Assembly (NCBI GenBank): GCA_027922465.2
Contig: BQMF02000285.1
Location: 62,001-126,000, forward strand
Direction: 5' to 3'
DNA length: 64,000 nucleotides
From: Turritopsis dohrnii
Lineage: Eukaryota; Cnidaria; Hydrozoa; Anthoathecata; Oceaniidae
Within the stretch, counting starts at the first letter, position 1. Each line of letters opens with the position of its first letter. Under the pieces are notes generated by a model. The model was given only the letters and a program-made list of their open reading frames with translations. It did no database searches and was not told the origin of the DNA. This document shows, one piece after another, positions 44,802-56,120 of the stretch. Made by a program: the position numbers and the translations under genes.

Positions 44802-44850
44802 TATAAATAGGGGTGGTGTTCAGTTGCGGTTCAGTCAGTCATCTGCAAAC
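44802..44850 (+). promoter_or_regulatory. Candidate TATA/Inr promoter of gene 2
   Basis: TATAAAT at 44802-44808 is 31 nt before the A of TCAGT at 44831-44835, followed by CATCTGCAAACTTACAAAAT. This is the same order as at 6238-6289. Here the sequence corresponding to the splice donor reads AAAATAACC, with no GT, so a functional first exon is doubtful. That fits the decayed state of gene 2. Confidence 0.38.
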
Positions 44851-44904
44851 TTACAAAATAACCAGAAGATAACACAAAGAGCGTAAAAAACGAAAGAAAT
44901 TAAA

Positions 44905-45084
44905 GAAAAACAAGATGCCCTTACGGGCAGAAAGATTTCTGCAAAATCTGTTGAAGCATGAAAAATGAAAAATGTTATGACATTTATGAAATTCGACAAA
45001 AAAAATGTTACACGATCTAAGTGGGTTCGAACCACCGACCTTTCGGTTAACAGCCGAGTAACTAGCCAACTGCGCCACAGACGG
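44905..45084 (-). mobile_element. tRNA-Asn-derived SINE
   Basis: Minus strand 45084-45013 reads as a tRNA-Asn relative: A-box TGGCGCAGTTGGCTAG, anticodon loop CTGTTAAC (GTT), B-box GGTTCGAACC. The acceptor stem pairs poorly, so I do not call a functional tRNA. It is followed by a body whose complement on the plus strand (44909-44970, ACAAGATGCCCTTACGGGCA, then TTTCTGCAAAATC) recurs without the tRNA head at 45956-46018. A head plus shared body is the structure of a SINE. Confidence 0.68.
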
Positions 45085-45689
45085 TAACAGCAAAAGTACT
45101 TGCCACAAGAATACTTTCGAAATTTTACTTAAAGTTCTTAAAAGTTCTGTAAACGTTATTTCTTGAAATATCGTACTGGTGGAAAACAGGCATAAACGAT
45201 AATAATGTTTAAAATTACTAACTCGTGTAAATAGGGTCTAATTGTAACACACCAGCAATTTAATTTATTAGAGGACAAAAGAATTATACATGCATGAGCT
45301 GTTTATAACGTACGTTTTCTTTATAAGAGCTTATGTAGAAAAAAAAACTCGTTTCTTCGAAAAACACATGTATGTTTGAATTATAATTTCTTGAAACCGA
45401 AAATGAATTCGAACAGATAACTTCCTTTTTTTTAACTCGATTTTTGAAAATCTGATGTTCAAAGACAGAACAGATAGCTAACAAACGTAGAAAGTAATAA
45501 GAAAGTCTGATCTGTGCTTTACTGACATGAAAAACTAATAACTATCTATTTTCAAGTGCCAAAGTACATTGATTCAGTACCATAAGTAACTAAAAGTCCC
45601 AGTTTTATGTAGACCTTTTTGATTAATATCCATTCCTTCATCAATTAAGTGATAAAATATCAAAGAAAACGTATTTTCTACCTTAATTA

Positions 45690-45955
45690 GCCCTTTTGAC
45701 TCTTCTGTTTACAAAACGTTGAGAACTTCTTTTTAGTTAGAAAAGAATGATCACAGTCCAAGATAATTATAAGTTTCTTCTATATATTTTCTGTTTTCAC
45801 CTTAAAATATGTATATCTTCTTTAAAATCCATTTAATAGTGATCAAAGAAACTTTTGTAAATCTTTCGCTGACATGCAATGCACGGTGCTTTGGTTTCAT
45901 GTAAATGCACGCACGAAATTTCAAAAAACTGCTAGGTTTGGACAGTATGAAAAAG
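45690..45955. repeat. Diverged tandem duplicate of 47290-47710
   Basis: Shared in order: GAGAACTT.TTTTTAG, AGAAAAGAATGA.CACAGT, TGTA.ATCTTCTTT.AAAT, TGATCAA and AGGTTTGGACAGTA. Both copies are non-coding and lie in the proposed first intron of gene 2. Confidence 0.6.
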
Positions 45956-46018
45956 AACAAGATGCCCTTGCAGGCATAAGGATTTCTGCAAAATCAGCTG
46001 AAGAATGAAAATTGAAAG
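45956..46018 (-). repeat. Truncated SINE body, second copy
   Basis: ACAAGATGCCCTTGCAGGCA followed by TTTCTGCAAAATC matches 44909-44970 with a few substitutions. It lacks the tRNA-like head. Confidence 0.65.
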
Positions 46019-46026
46019 ACCATGAG

Positions 46027-46171
46027 GTAGTTTATACGGTCAAACTTGTGCCTTGTCTAATGTAAATCAATTGACCTGCGATTAGACAATACTTAGGAAT
46101 GCAAGAGCTTTCTTAAGTACAGGTCATTAGATTTACATTAGACAAGGCAAAAGTTCGACCGTATAAACTAC
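46027..46171. mobile_element. 145-bp palindromic MITE
   Basis: GTAGTTTATACGGTC at the left end is exactly inverted at the right end. The arms continue through GCCTTGTCTAATGTAAATC and CAGGTC, giving about 50-bp arms. It is a fold-back structure with a short centre. Confidence 0.72.
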
Positions 46172-48710
46172 ACTTAAGACATTCTTAAAATTTAAGAAAG
46201 GTTAATCATTTCCACGATATATGTTTATTAAACTTCTAATCATGTACTCCCCAAAAATCTGGAAAAACATAGTCACTACGCAAAATTTTATACCAATAAA
46301 CAATAAACTTGATTATAGAATGCCATAATGTTCTTTATTTTGTTGGCACGTAATGATATCAAGGACACAGTGATTTACTCAGATAAGACAATGAGTATGC
46401 ATGTAATTCAATCGAAATGTTATAAATTTATATACATGAATTCAATATGTCTATTCTATCTTCCTAACCGGAATTCCTAAATCACAAGCACAGAAAGGAA
46501 AACATAGATTTTGATCATGCAAAATATATAATACATACAAAATCAATAAACATATAACTGAAAACAGCTTTAGTTCGATTAACAATGTCATTGCCATTTT
46601 TTTAATTTACAAACATTACAAACAAAGCATTACCTGTACTTAAATTTAATGAAAAGATTATAAAGATTTATACAGAAACTTAAAAAGCATTTAATTTTTA
46701 ATTACGCATACACCCCAGGGCATTATGAAAGCATAACTGACACAATACGAAACAGGCAATAAACTTAATGAACAAAATAACATTAAATTTAAATAGATGC
46801 TTTCAGATATCACAACGATTTCATATGTATATATATAAATCTTTCAACAATATGTACGGTCAATCTTACAAATTACGAAAAGACTTCCCAAACACAAAAA
46901 GTAAACAAAACTTATCAAAATTAGCAAACATAACTGAAAGCAGAAATTTGCGTTAAAGGATGTCCAGTGTTTAGAATTTACAGACAACCAAAGTAAGTAA
47001 ATAGTAAGTCCCCATTCCTAATTCAAGACATTGATAATACAGCCAAGAACTATACAAGTAAATAAGCTAAAATAGCTAGAGAAACATCAAACATAAAATG
47101 ATGCACCACAGCCACAGGGTACACAAGACATTCTTGTATATATGTTGTTGGAGCTGAAAAGGAAACTGAGCTGAGCTGTATGTATCCAGAGCTTAAAAAG
47201 CACTACAGTCCACACATGAAACAAACGATATTTCGTATTAGAAAGGCTTAAAAGAATCCCAGACATTTTCCAAAAAATAAAAGCATTCTTTTTCACACAC
47301 TGTTTTTATAAAACATCGAGAACTTGTTTTTAGAAAAGAATGAACACAGTAGAATCATTGTAAGATAAATTATAAATTTTCTACCCTTTACTTTCGGTTT
47401 TGGAAGTGTAAATCTTCTTTTAAATATATTCCACATTGATCAATCAACTTTCGGAAATCTAAGTGGGTTTCTTCGGTACCGCTGATAGTACACCATTATG
47501 CGAACGGCGTGCAAATGTAAAGTCGAAAAATACCCGGATGATCACATGGCACGGCGCAGATCAAGCCAATAAACTTTCGCTATTGAAGTTAAGGTGGCTA
47601 TATTAGCACCCTTTCGTAGAAATCGGGCATTATGCACCAATCACGATTGAGACGGCTTTTTTATGAACCAATGAAATTGGAGAAACAAATATGACTAGGT
47701 TTGGACAGTAAGATGAAAAAAAAAAAAAAAAAAAAAAACAAAGACGATCGTAAAGTATTTCTTGCTTACGCAGAAATCCAAAAACCAAAGCCGGTTGTAA
47801 GGTATTTCTTGCTTTCGCAGAAATCCAACAATAATGAAAACATCGTCAGAAAGGGTATGTTAGATTATAAATGTGTAGCAGACCTTCATAGTAATAAACT
47901 ATGGACACTCATTATTTGCTAATCCTAGCTGATTTGTAGTTCCTTTTTCCAAAATATTTCTGCGTGATAGGAAAACGGTGCAGTAGATTTGTTCATTTTC
48001 CAGGGCGTATTAGGTGAGGTGTATGATAACATGCCTGATTTGCCATGATGGTGTACTATAAGACAACTATAAGACTTTCTACGTGTTTCATCAATACTTT
48101 TTTAGGGCCCAATATAATGCAGTTTTTCTTGAAGCGGAATATGAATCAATTGGATATTTTAACATTTTTCTATCGTAACTATTTTCTGATCTCGAATTGA
48201 TTTCTTCCTTCAACAACTAATCTTTCTGCCAGTGACGCGTTTAGAATTTTCAAGTGCAAATAGTTAAACATTTGTTAGTGTTGACAAAGGAATTAGTCGT
48301 GGAACTTTGTTAGATGAAGGTACCTTTTCGTATTTGTCATAGAAGGTCAAAACATCTTCTATCACCATTTTCCAAACCTTTTTTGCTATTGCCTCGATTA
48401 TTTATTGAACTAAAGTGGAAATATCGCACTGTACCTGCTTGAGCTTTTTGTTTACTTTGTCGAAGGACTCTTTATATCCCTTTTTTGATTATGCTCGGCT
48501 GCTAACTAACGGCTGCTTTAGGTTGTTCTTCATTTATAAGAGACATTTCACCCTATAGGCTCTTTGAGAAGTTGAAAAATGGTGAGAACATCATTTTGAT
48601 GATCCCTTTCTTCTTTCATTTCTTCGATAACTGAAAACTTATGTGAAAACTTACTTCAATTATGCGTCTGCTTCGCCTGGAGGACTTCTATTCTGTTAAG
48701 CGAGTCAAAC
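46172..48710. other. Gene-free stretch upstream of gene 2
   Basis: It contains the second tandem-duplicate copy (47290-47710), a poly-A run at 47719-47738 and a 34-bp direct repeat (GTATTTCTTGCTT.CGCAGAAATCCAA at about 47755 and 47803). The open frame at 47701-47922 is made of these repeats and is not a gene. Confidence 0.5.
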
Positions 48711-48714
48711 CGCA

Positions 48715-48824
48715 CACAATGTATCTTTGCAATTGGAGTGCAAAGCTATCAGACTGAGTGAAACCCGAACCCAAGACTTTTCACTTGCCGGGAGATTGAT
48801 CAAAGCACTAAGCTACCGACGCCT
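48715..48824 (-). mobile_element. tRNA-derived SINE, inverted partner 1
   Basis: The minus strand begins GGCGTCGGTAGCTTAGTGCT (A-box-like TAGCTTAGTG), has a B-box-like GGGTTCGGGTTTC, and ends in a tail CTTTGCACTCCAATTGCAAA. The tail and B-box region match 48880-48967 in the opposite orientation. Confidence 0.6.
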
Positions 48825-48879
48825 TGTGATCACACTCGTTCGTAGCAGACGAGGTGAGCGATTCGCTCAGTTGAACATG

Positions 48880-48967
48880 AATGACTAGCGAGAGGCAAGC
48901 GAGAGGTCATGGGTTCGAGTCCCACTGGATCCGATAACTTTGCACTGCAACTGGAAAGGTAAATTGC
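48880..48967 (+). mobile_element. tRNA-derived SINE, inverted partner 2 (5' truncated)
   Basis: AGGTCATGGGTTCGAGTCCC (B-box GGTTCGAGTCC) is followed by CTTTGCACTGCAACTGGAAA, a diverged match to the tail of the copy at 48715-48824. Its A-box is not recognisable. Confidence 0.6.
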
Positions 48968-49165
48968 GTGCAGATATCATAAATCAACAAATGAAATACA
49001 CCCATTCATGCATTGGTTTCAGAATCCTTAAGTGTAAAACACAATTACACAGTTACACTAAAACATGTCTTACTTATTAGCTTTATATTTCTTTATGACA
49101 ACGATTTACCGGACCATATGTCATATGTCATTAGTATATTATACTAAAACATGCATTTTATTTAG

Positions 49166-52039
49166 ATGGACGTGACATTGGTTCATTGGACCATACTGCT
49201 GCTAACATTGGTTTTCACGTGTACCTCACAAGATTGCCCAGCATTATGTAAATGCGAGGGAAGGTTCGGACAATACATTGGATGTCGTAGCAGTAATGCG
49301 ACACAGCTTCCAAGTAGATTCCCTAGTGCAACCACATATCTCAGCATCTACTATGATCAATTATCTTACGTAAATGGATCGTCTTTTGCAGGATTATTTT
49401 TACACAAACTAAAAATTCATGGTGGCAACTTGAGCTACATTTCTTCGTCGGTGTTTGAATACTTGAATCCTTAAGATCTTTTTCTGTGCAATACAATAAA
49501 GTTGTTCTAGATTTGTCTTTTTTGAAATATCTGACAGGATTGGAGGTATTAGATTTGCGGAGCAGCAACATCAGGGGAAATTTGTCATTGCAAAACTTCA
49601 CAATGCTTTCAGAATTGGTTTTATCACATAATGACCTGACAAGAGTAAATAATGTTTACATTCCACCAACGGTTCAAAAGCTTAATCTCTATAATACCAA
49701 CGTAACAAAGAACATTTTCCAGCATATTGGAGATTTAGACTTAACCATTCTTAGTTTGTCTAAAAATGCTTTATCGGAATTGAATCGAGAAGAGTTTAAC
49801 AAGTTTTCCAATTTAACACAAATGGACTTAGAGGACACAAAGTTGCAACGCTTACACCTTTCCAATCTTACAAAATTATCTCGCTTGCACATAAACTCGA
49901 ACAATAATCTGACAGTACGTTTTGCAAATTTATCAAGTCTATATTATTTAGGGATGAGTAACCTGTCAATAGAAGATGTGCAAACAGCGATTGTAACAGA
50001 TGAAATGCAATCTCTTGAAATATTGTTTTTACGTCAAAATAAAATTCGTATTCTTAAAAACTTAACATTCCAAAAATGTCCAAATTTGATTTCTCTTGAC
50101 TTAGGTTATAACAAAATACGCATTATTGAAGATAACGTATTTTTTAATTTGACGCAATTGAGAACCATATTTTCATCCCGTAATGACTGACCAACAGCCA
50201 GACACCAGGAATGAATAGAAGCCATTCTGAATTTTCCAATGCTTCGTTTCAGTGGATCAGAGTACCATTTTCATTATATATGAATGGCAACAAATTGGAA
50301 TATGTTAACGACAATGTAATTCCAGAAATGTGTAGGAGCATGTATGTTCCCAACAACCGCCTTAGATCTATCACTGTGACCAAAAGCAACAGCCACCTCG
50401 AATTCTTGACCGCTTCTAACAACAGATATTTAAGTGAAGTTAACATTACCCCACAAGCACTTCCAAATTTAAAGCGTTTATCTCTAGTAAATAATCGGAT
50501 ACACTGCACCTGTTCCGTGAAAGCATTATCAATGAGAGAGAATCTGGAGTTGGTTGGCTCGTGTTACAAACCGCATTGGCTGAATGGTAAAACATTAGAA
50601 GATCTACGGAACAACAACCCTTGCCGCAACAATGGAACGTGTGCATTTGAACTTGATGACAGTTATTGCAACTGCACTTCAGGATTTCATGGAAAATATT
50701 GTGAGATTAAAAACACACCATGTTCTCCTGACCCATGTATCAATGGAATTTGTGAACAGAAGAATCACTCGTTTGTTTGCCGTTGCCAAGAAAACTATAA
50801 AGGAAACCGTTGCCAGATTAAAAGTACACCATGTTATCCTGACCCATGTATCAACGGATTGTGTGAACAGAAGAATGATTCATTTGTATGCCGTTGCCAA
50901 AGAAGCTACAGAGGAAAGCATTGCCAGATTAAAAGTACACCATGTTATCCTGACCCATGTATCAACGGATTTTGTGAGCAGAGGAATGATTCATTTGTAT
51001 GCCGTTGCCAAGAAAATTACAGGGGAAACTTTTGCAATCTAAAGAAGATGTGTACAACCATCTCCTGTCTCAACAACGCCACATGCATAGAAAAGAATAA
51101 TTCCTTTTCGTGTCAATGTAGATCAGGGTTCAATGGAATACAGTGCGAAAATAAGATCAAGTTCGTTTATATCGAAAAAGAAACACTGAAAAAAGACTAT
51201 GTATATTATGGATATGCTGGATTTGTTATGGTTATCCTGATATTAATTGTGATTATTTGCTGTCTGATTTGCTGCAAGGTACCTTGTTTTTAAAGGTTAA
51301 TGTAATTCCAGGCCATTAATTAAGAACCAAGTTTCTATTATACAAAATCCGGAACATATGTATTTTCTATACTTCAGAAAGCAGATATCCTTGCTGAAAA
51401 AGAAGCAAATGGAACGAAGAATGTCTTGGTATTTAATTATTCTCTGAGATGAAAATGAAAATACCCTATTCGCAGTGGTGTTTTTTAGTGATTTGATGAC
51501 AATGATAACGTTTATCTCTTTCTTTCTTCTAGCCACAACAAAATCTCCATCTGGTTTATGTAAATGCTTCAAAAGGAGAAGAGGCGAATCAAACTGTAAG
51601 CAACACAGTTTAGCCAAATTCATGCCATCCATTAGTCCGTTATACAAAAAACGAGAGCTTTAGTAATTATTTTGACTCAACGTTTATATCAAAGATTTCT
51701 AATCTGTACTTTCATCAAAATAAAGATCATTATTTTATGGTTATTTCAGTGTTGATGTGATGTTTCTTATGACTTCGTAGGGATTTATTAATGAGAAACT
51801 CTGGCAAGTTTAATTTAAATCGCTAAAAAATAGGAAATATTCGTTCGTCTACCAAACAAAATGTAATTTCCATGAACTTGGCTAATTTCCTATACATGAT
51901 ATTTTGGTTGGCTTTTTTTTTGTTTTAAGGAAATTCAACAGTAAAAAATTTCTTATAGGTAACAATAGATAATGTGTATGAAGATGTTAAAGAACTCGAT
52001 CAAGAATTTGGATTGCATGATTTAGATTCCATTCGATGA
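49166..52039 (+). pseudogene. LRR-EGF receptor paralogue with two frame breaks (gene 2)
   Basis: The start MDVTLVHWTILLLTLVFTCT aligns residue for residue with the gene 1 signal peptide, and its ATG also follows an acceptor (TTTAG). The frame stops at 49474. The homologous sequence resumes in another frame (49486-50190) after losing a block equal to roughly 110-120 residues of LRRs in gene 1. A second shift, apparently 2 bp missing near 50180, puts the rest in 50211-51278. That rest holds the LRR C-terminal cap, five EGF repeats (gene 1 has three), a transmembrane helix and ICCK, then donor AAG|GTACCT at 51279. Tail exons at 51533-51595 (contains LVYVNASK) and 51959-52039 (contains NVYEDV, ending LDSIR) splice in phase 0. 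The two ITAM tyrosines of gene 1 are replaced. It is a likely pseudogene, though an assembly error could mimic one of the breaks. Confidence 0.75.
50716..51045 (+). repeat. 111-bp tandem EGF units inside gene 2
   Basis: Three consecutive EGF modules (about 50716, 50827 and 50938) are nearly identical at the DNA level, with a 111-bp period (ACACCATGTTATCCTGACCC at 50827 and 50938). Gene 1 has a single module in this position. This indicates recent in-frame amplification. Confidence 0.85.
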
Positions 52040-53392
52040 TTTCCAAAACGTAAATCAGTTTTGCTGCTTGCAAATCGAATTGTCGATGAACAATTTACTT
52101 TGTATTAAAAGATGCACATGTTTGAACTTTTTCTTGAACAAACTATTCCTATATCATTTATGTTCAGCTCTCTATGTGAAATTCTATTACAGAATTTGCA
52201 ATGTTGGAATTGAATTATTTTATGTAATTTTATCTAAAGAATCACAGTTTAAATAGTTTAAATAGTAAGATATAGTATTTGCGCGTTTCACACACGACGT
52301 GAAAAGTTATGTGTTACAGTCAAAATTCTATTATGGAATTTACAACGAGGTGTTTGATGTGGTTATAATAATGGAGTTTTAAGGAACCCCAATAATTCCG
52401 GGTATGTGTTTCTGTAATAAGGTATTCTACGCCAAAGATTTTATGGCACACTTAAGAAAAGTTGCATTTTAAATACACATATTAAATGTTTTATTTTTCA
52501 TTTTACTTGCTACATAAATTCCATTCGTGCCGTAATATTTTCAATAGAAGAAATAGTAAAGTAACTTTACATAATGTATTTTGTAACTATTTTTGTATGT
52601 TTACAAATGCCACGCCAAAATTTGCTGTTTGAGAACCACCCCTCAACCCTCGTCACGCTCTGTCATTTTTTATAAAAGACCCCCTTGCGTGACGTCACCC
52701 GTGACAGAGGCAACCCCCCTTCCTCTCATTCTAATGCCAAATTTGGGAGTGATTTTCAGAGTTGATCAAAATTGTGCAAAATTTTTCCATTAATGTAAAG
52801 TGTTGCATTTTAAGAATGTTGTATTATTGTTGAGGTTAGCTATATAGCAAATTTTTGTATCGATCTATCGAAACAATTTATTTATATGAACACAATGCAC
52901 CAGATGTATTTTACCTTCATCAAGTTGTGTTCCACTGTTTCAATTAAGTGCACTTCGTTAATAAAATTCTTTTACAGGATTTCGAATTCATCAAGTTTCC
53001 ATAAATACTTGATTATACAACTAATGATTCACTGAGGAAAGAAGTTCCATCATATGAAAGAATGATATTGTTTCTTTGAATAACTAAGTTTGCTTTTCTT
53101 GTTAATCTTATAGAAACGAATTAAAACAAAAAGACCATAGGCTTTAAGGTCACCGCAAATTTCATACATAAAAATCACATGATTATAATCACTCTACAAA
53201 GACAAGGCTATCTTCCTAAAATACAGCTTGATAAGGATCTAGTAGCCCTGTATTTGGTTGGTGGACATGCGATTTACAGATCTTAATTCCATTGCGACCT
53301 AAATCGCAAGTTCCTTTGCGTCGAATAACAAAACGACCACTACATATTACATGCGCATTGTTTAGTAATGGACTCATTGAAAAAAAGTCGCC
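52040..53392. other. Gene-free stretch downstream of gene 2
   Basis: No supported gene. A GC-richer patch at about 52640-52730 contains TGCGTGACGTCACCCGTGAC and reads as a repeat fragment, not coding sequence. Confidence 0.45.
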
Positions 53393-53396
53393 TTAA

Positions 53397-55354
53397 GGTG
53401 GATTCCCCCTGACCAGACCAAAAAGATGAAAAAATTACTTTAAATGTCTTATAATGATTTTTTTGTGATAAACTACTGAAAAATAGGTGAAAAAAACAAA
53501 AGTTTGCATCGGTTAATATCTTGAGAAATATAAAAAATTTTCCAACAAAACTTTCAGGAAACATTAGCTATATTATAGACCTTTGTTTTGGCTGTAAAAC
53601 ATTATTGAAAAATTATACCTCTTAAGTCTCACCGCTAAAATTTTTTGGTTGTCGAAAAAATAGAAAATAATATCAAAATCAACTAGCCATTCAGGTGTTT
53701 AGAGCATGAATTTAAACTAAATTTTCCTACCAAAACATCATTTGCTACCTCATGAACACTTCCTCAAAAAATGAGCCTGATCGGTTAAGTGGTTCAAAAA
53801 ATATAAGCCGACCCGTGTAGAGTAAAAGCGTAAAATACTGAAAAAAGTTAAAAATTTGGTATATAAAAATTAAGATAAAATATAAAAATATCAGTCTTCA
53901 GATGGATTTAACAACCTCCATACTCATAAGTTACTCCTTCCTTCTGAATGGTCTTGTCCTGTTTAGTTTTTCTTAAATGTCTAATTATTTTCCTTCGTTT
54001 TTTTTGCGGTGACGACATGCGGTATGCAAAGCGGCGCTTGCGGATAACGTTCTGAAGATTCAGTCCTTTCACTGTATATGTAACTTTTCCATTCTCAACT
54101 GAAATTGCTGTTACTATCCCATTCATTGAAGTAAATCCCTTCCTTTGCCAAGTACCATCTACTGAAACACCAACATCAGCTGTTTCAGCACCACCACGCA
54201 GTCGGTCAGCAGCGGAAGACATACTAGCTTCGGCAACGTGTTTTGCAGCAAATTTTAACTTATTAGACATTTTACTAAAACTACCTTTCAGCATTGGAGA
54301 AGGCATGTTCATGTAGGTGCAAAACCTTTTCAAATGTTCATGACCATTTCCATTTTGACGTGATGCGTAGATCGCCCTGGCGTTTACATCAAAAAACTTC
54401 GCTCCTCCTCGACCTTCGTTTGGATATTGACATTGCTTTGATGTGTAAAAAGAATGTTTGTGTAAGCACACAGAACATTGGAGTTCAAGATAACTTGCTA
54501 GTCCCTTCTTTTTCTCTTGTGAGTCAATCAGACTGAGGCATCGTACACCGTGACATTCAGGGCAACTGAGAGCGTTGAAGACTGACGCTAATATTGACAT
54601 GTCGATAAAACGATATCCGTGAACTTGTTGAGAAAACGTTGATGTTGTGGTAGAACTTTCAGGTATAACTTTATCACCTAACTTTGAGCTGGATGCAGTT
54701 TGTACTGGATTGTTTTTTGTATTGGTTGATGTTTCAGCAGTGACTGAGTCCACCACAGTATTGTTGTCAGCAGCTGCAACCGTTTTTTTTGTACTTTTTG
54801 AAGTTGTATTCTCGTTTCTTGGGTGCATAACGAGCCTTGCTTCTTGCTTTGGAACAACGACCTGCGTTACCTGGATCTCTTTCACGTTTATTGGAGTATT
54901 TTTTTGCCATGTTTCAAAGATTATTCAATAATTTCCAGTCAGATTTCTTCAGTTACAAGATACAGCTTGGTCTGACTGGTGAGCTTCCAAAGAGCAATTT
55001 TTGAAAACATTCACGTGTGAGATATCACGAAATTGATTCTCCAATCAACGGAGACATCAGTGGCGTAAATATGGGCGCTTGGGCGTACAGAACCACTCAG
55101 TGATCTACTTTTTCCTAGGAAGCATAAGCAGCTAATGACAAAAAAAATTTTTTTTTTTTTGTAAGTTTTGATCTACCATGCCTCAGAAAAATGAATTTTC
55201 CTTAAAATGACCTGAACTACAGTCCAAATCAATGCGATATTCTGATTCTACGATAAATTCTGCATAAGATAGATATGTGTTGAGGCTGGTTTGAAAAAAA
55301 AGGTTTTTTTGATTTTTTCACTGAAATAGCCTGTTTAGTCAGGGGGAATCCACC
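53397..55354 (-). mobile_element. Kolobok-like DNA transposon, deletion derivative
   Basis: The TIR GGTGGATTCCCCCTGAC occurs at both ends in inverted orientation and is flanked by TTAA on both sides (53393-53396 and 55355-55358). TTAA specificity plus the encoded protein type fit the Kolobok superfamily. The length is 1958 bp. Confidence 0.85.
53908..54910 (-). pseudogene. Kolobok-type transposase with central deletion
   Basis: The open frame 54885-53908 contains a zinc-binding-like CPECHGVRC...CSVCLHKHS region and FFDVNARAIYASRQNGNGHE. It also has a helical segment and VSVDGTWQRKGFTSMNG, whose Asp in DGTW is the conserved first acidic residue. After NGKVTYTVKG it jumps to a basic C-terminal tail ending KEGVTYEYGGC, typical of the family's end. 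The central catalytic part is therefore deleted in frame. A better N-terminus lies in another frame: ATG at 54910, MAKKYSNKRERDPGNAGRC, with a break near the T-run at 54784-54791. No activity is expected. Confidence 0.78.
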
Positions 55355-55358
55355 TTAA

Positions 55359-55950
55359 CTAAATCAAAGTTAAATTCATATAAAAACATAGAAGCAAAGA
55401 ATAAATCATCGGTAAACGTTTTGAAATAAAACCAGGTCCCCACTGCGTTTACATAATAATCCTTCCCTATTAGCCACACGGTTTTTGAGGAGGCATAGAT
55501 CTTGGCAATATGAGTTCCATTAACAGAAATGATATAAGGAAGAACAACTCCAACAACTGATACTTTAATCGATTTTATTTTATTTTCATATTTCAGTTTT
55601 TCATTTCAGTTACTACTTACAGTTCGACTTTCTAGCTTAACGTTCTTACAAGCTTACATGTTTAGTTACTCATAGAGATGAAGTTTACATACATGGTATT
55701 TAGTTTTGCAAAAATGTATAAATAAATTATTGTTTTTCATTTGCACAAAAATGGAGAAAACGGCAAAACAATCTGTGCTTTTAATGTAAAGTTTTAATAA
55801 AGTTTTGTCAAAAAATAAATAAACGTTTGGCGTCATTTTTATCTATCATGCCTTGGTATACCATTTTGTCTGACAGACAGATAAACAAGCAGCAACTCTG
55901 CTATTACTATAGATTGGAGGCAAAGACGGTGTCACTGGGCGCTTGTTCAT
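55359..55950. other. Gene-free spacer
   Basis: No gene or bounded repeat recognised. Confidence 0.45.
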
Positions 55951-55954
55951 ATAT

Positions 55955-56120
55955 ATGTTACGGGGAATATGATAAATTGGGAATTATGCATATTCCATGA
56001 TATGCATATGCATGATAACCGTAACCCTAGCCCTAACCCTTACCCTAAACCTATCGGGCATTATGTAAAATAACTGGTTAATACGCATAATCCCCGAATT
56101 TATCACAATCCCCGTAACAT
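55955..56120. mobile_element. MITE carrying a telomere-like core
   Basis: ATGTTACGGGGAATATGATA at the left is inverted at the right (TATCACAATCCCCGTAACAT), with arms of about 37 bp. The centre at 56022-56050 reads GTAACCCTAGCCCTAACCCT followed by TACCCTAAAC, which is degenerate CCCTAA repeat. Confidence 0.7.

Noticed and set aside
45013..45084. Functional tRNA-Asn(GTT) gene
   Set aside because: The acceptor stem has a mismatch and several weak pairs, and it is joined to a repeated body, so a SINE head is more likely.
56022..56050. True telomere or internal chromosome-fusion site
   Set aside because: Only about 29 bp, degenerate, and enclosed by inverted arms of a small element.
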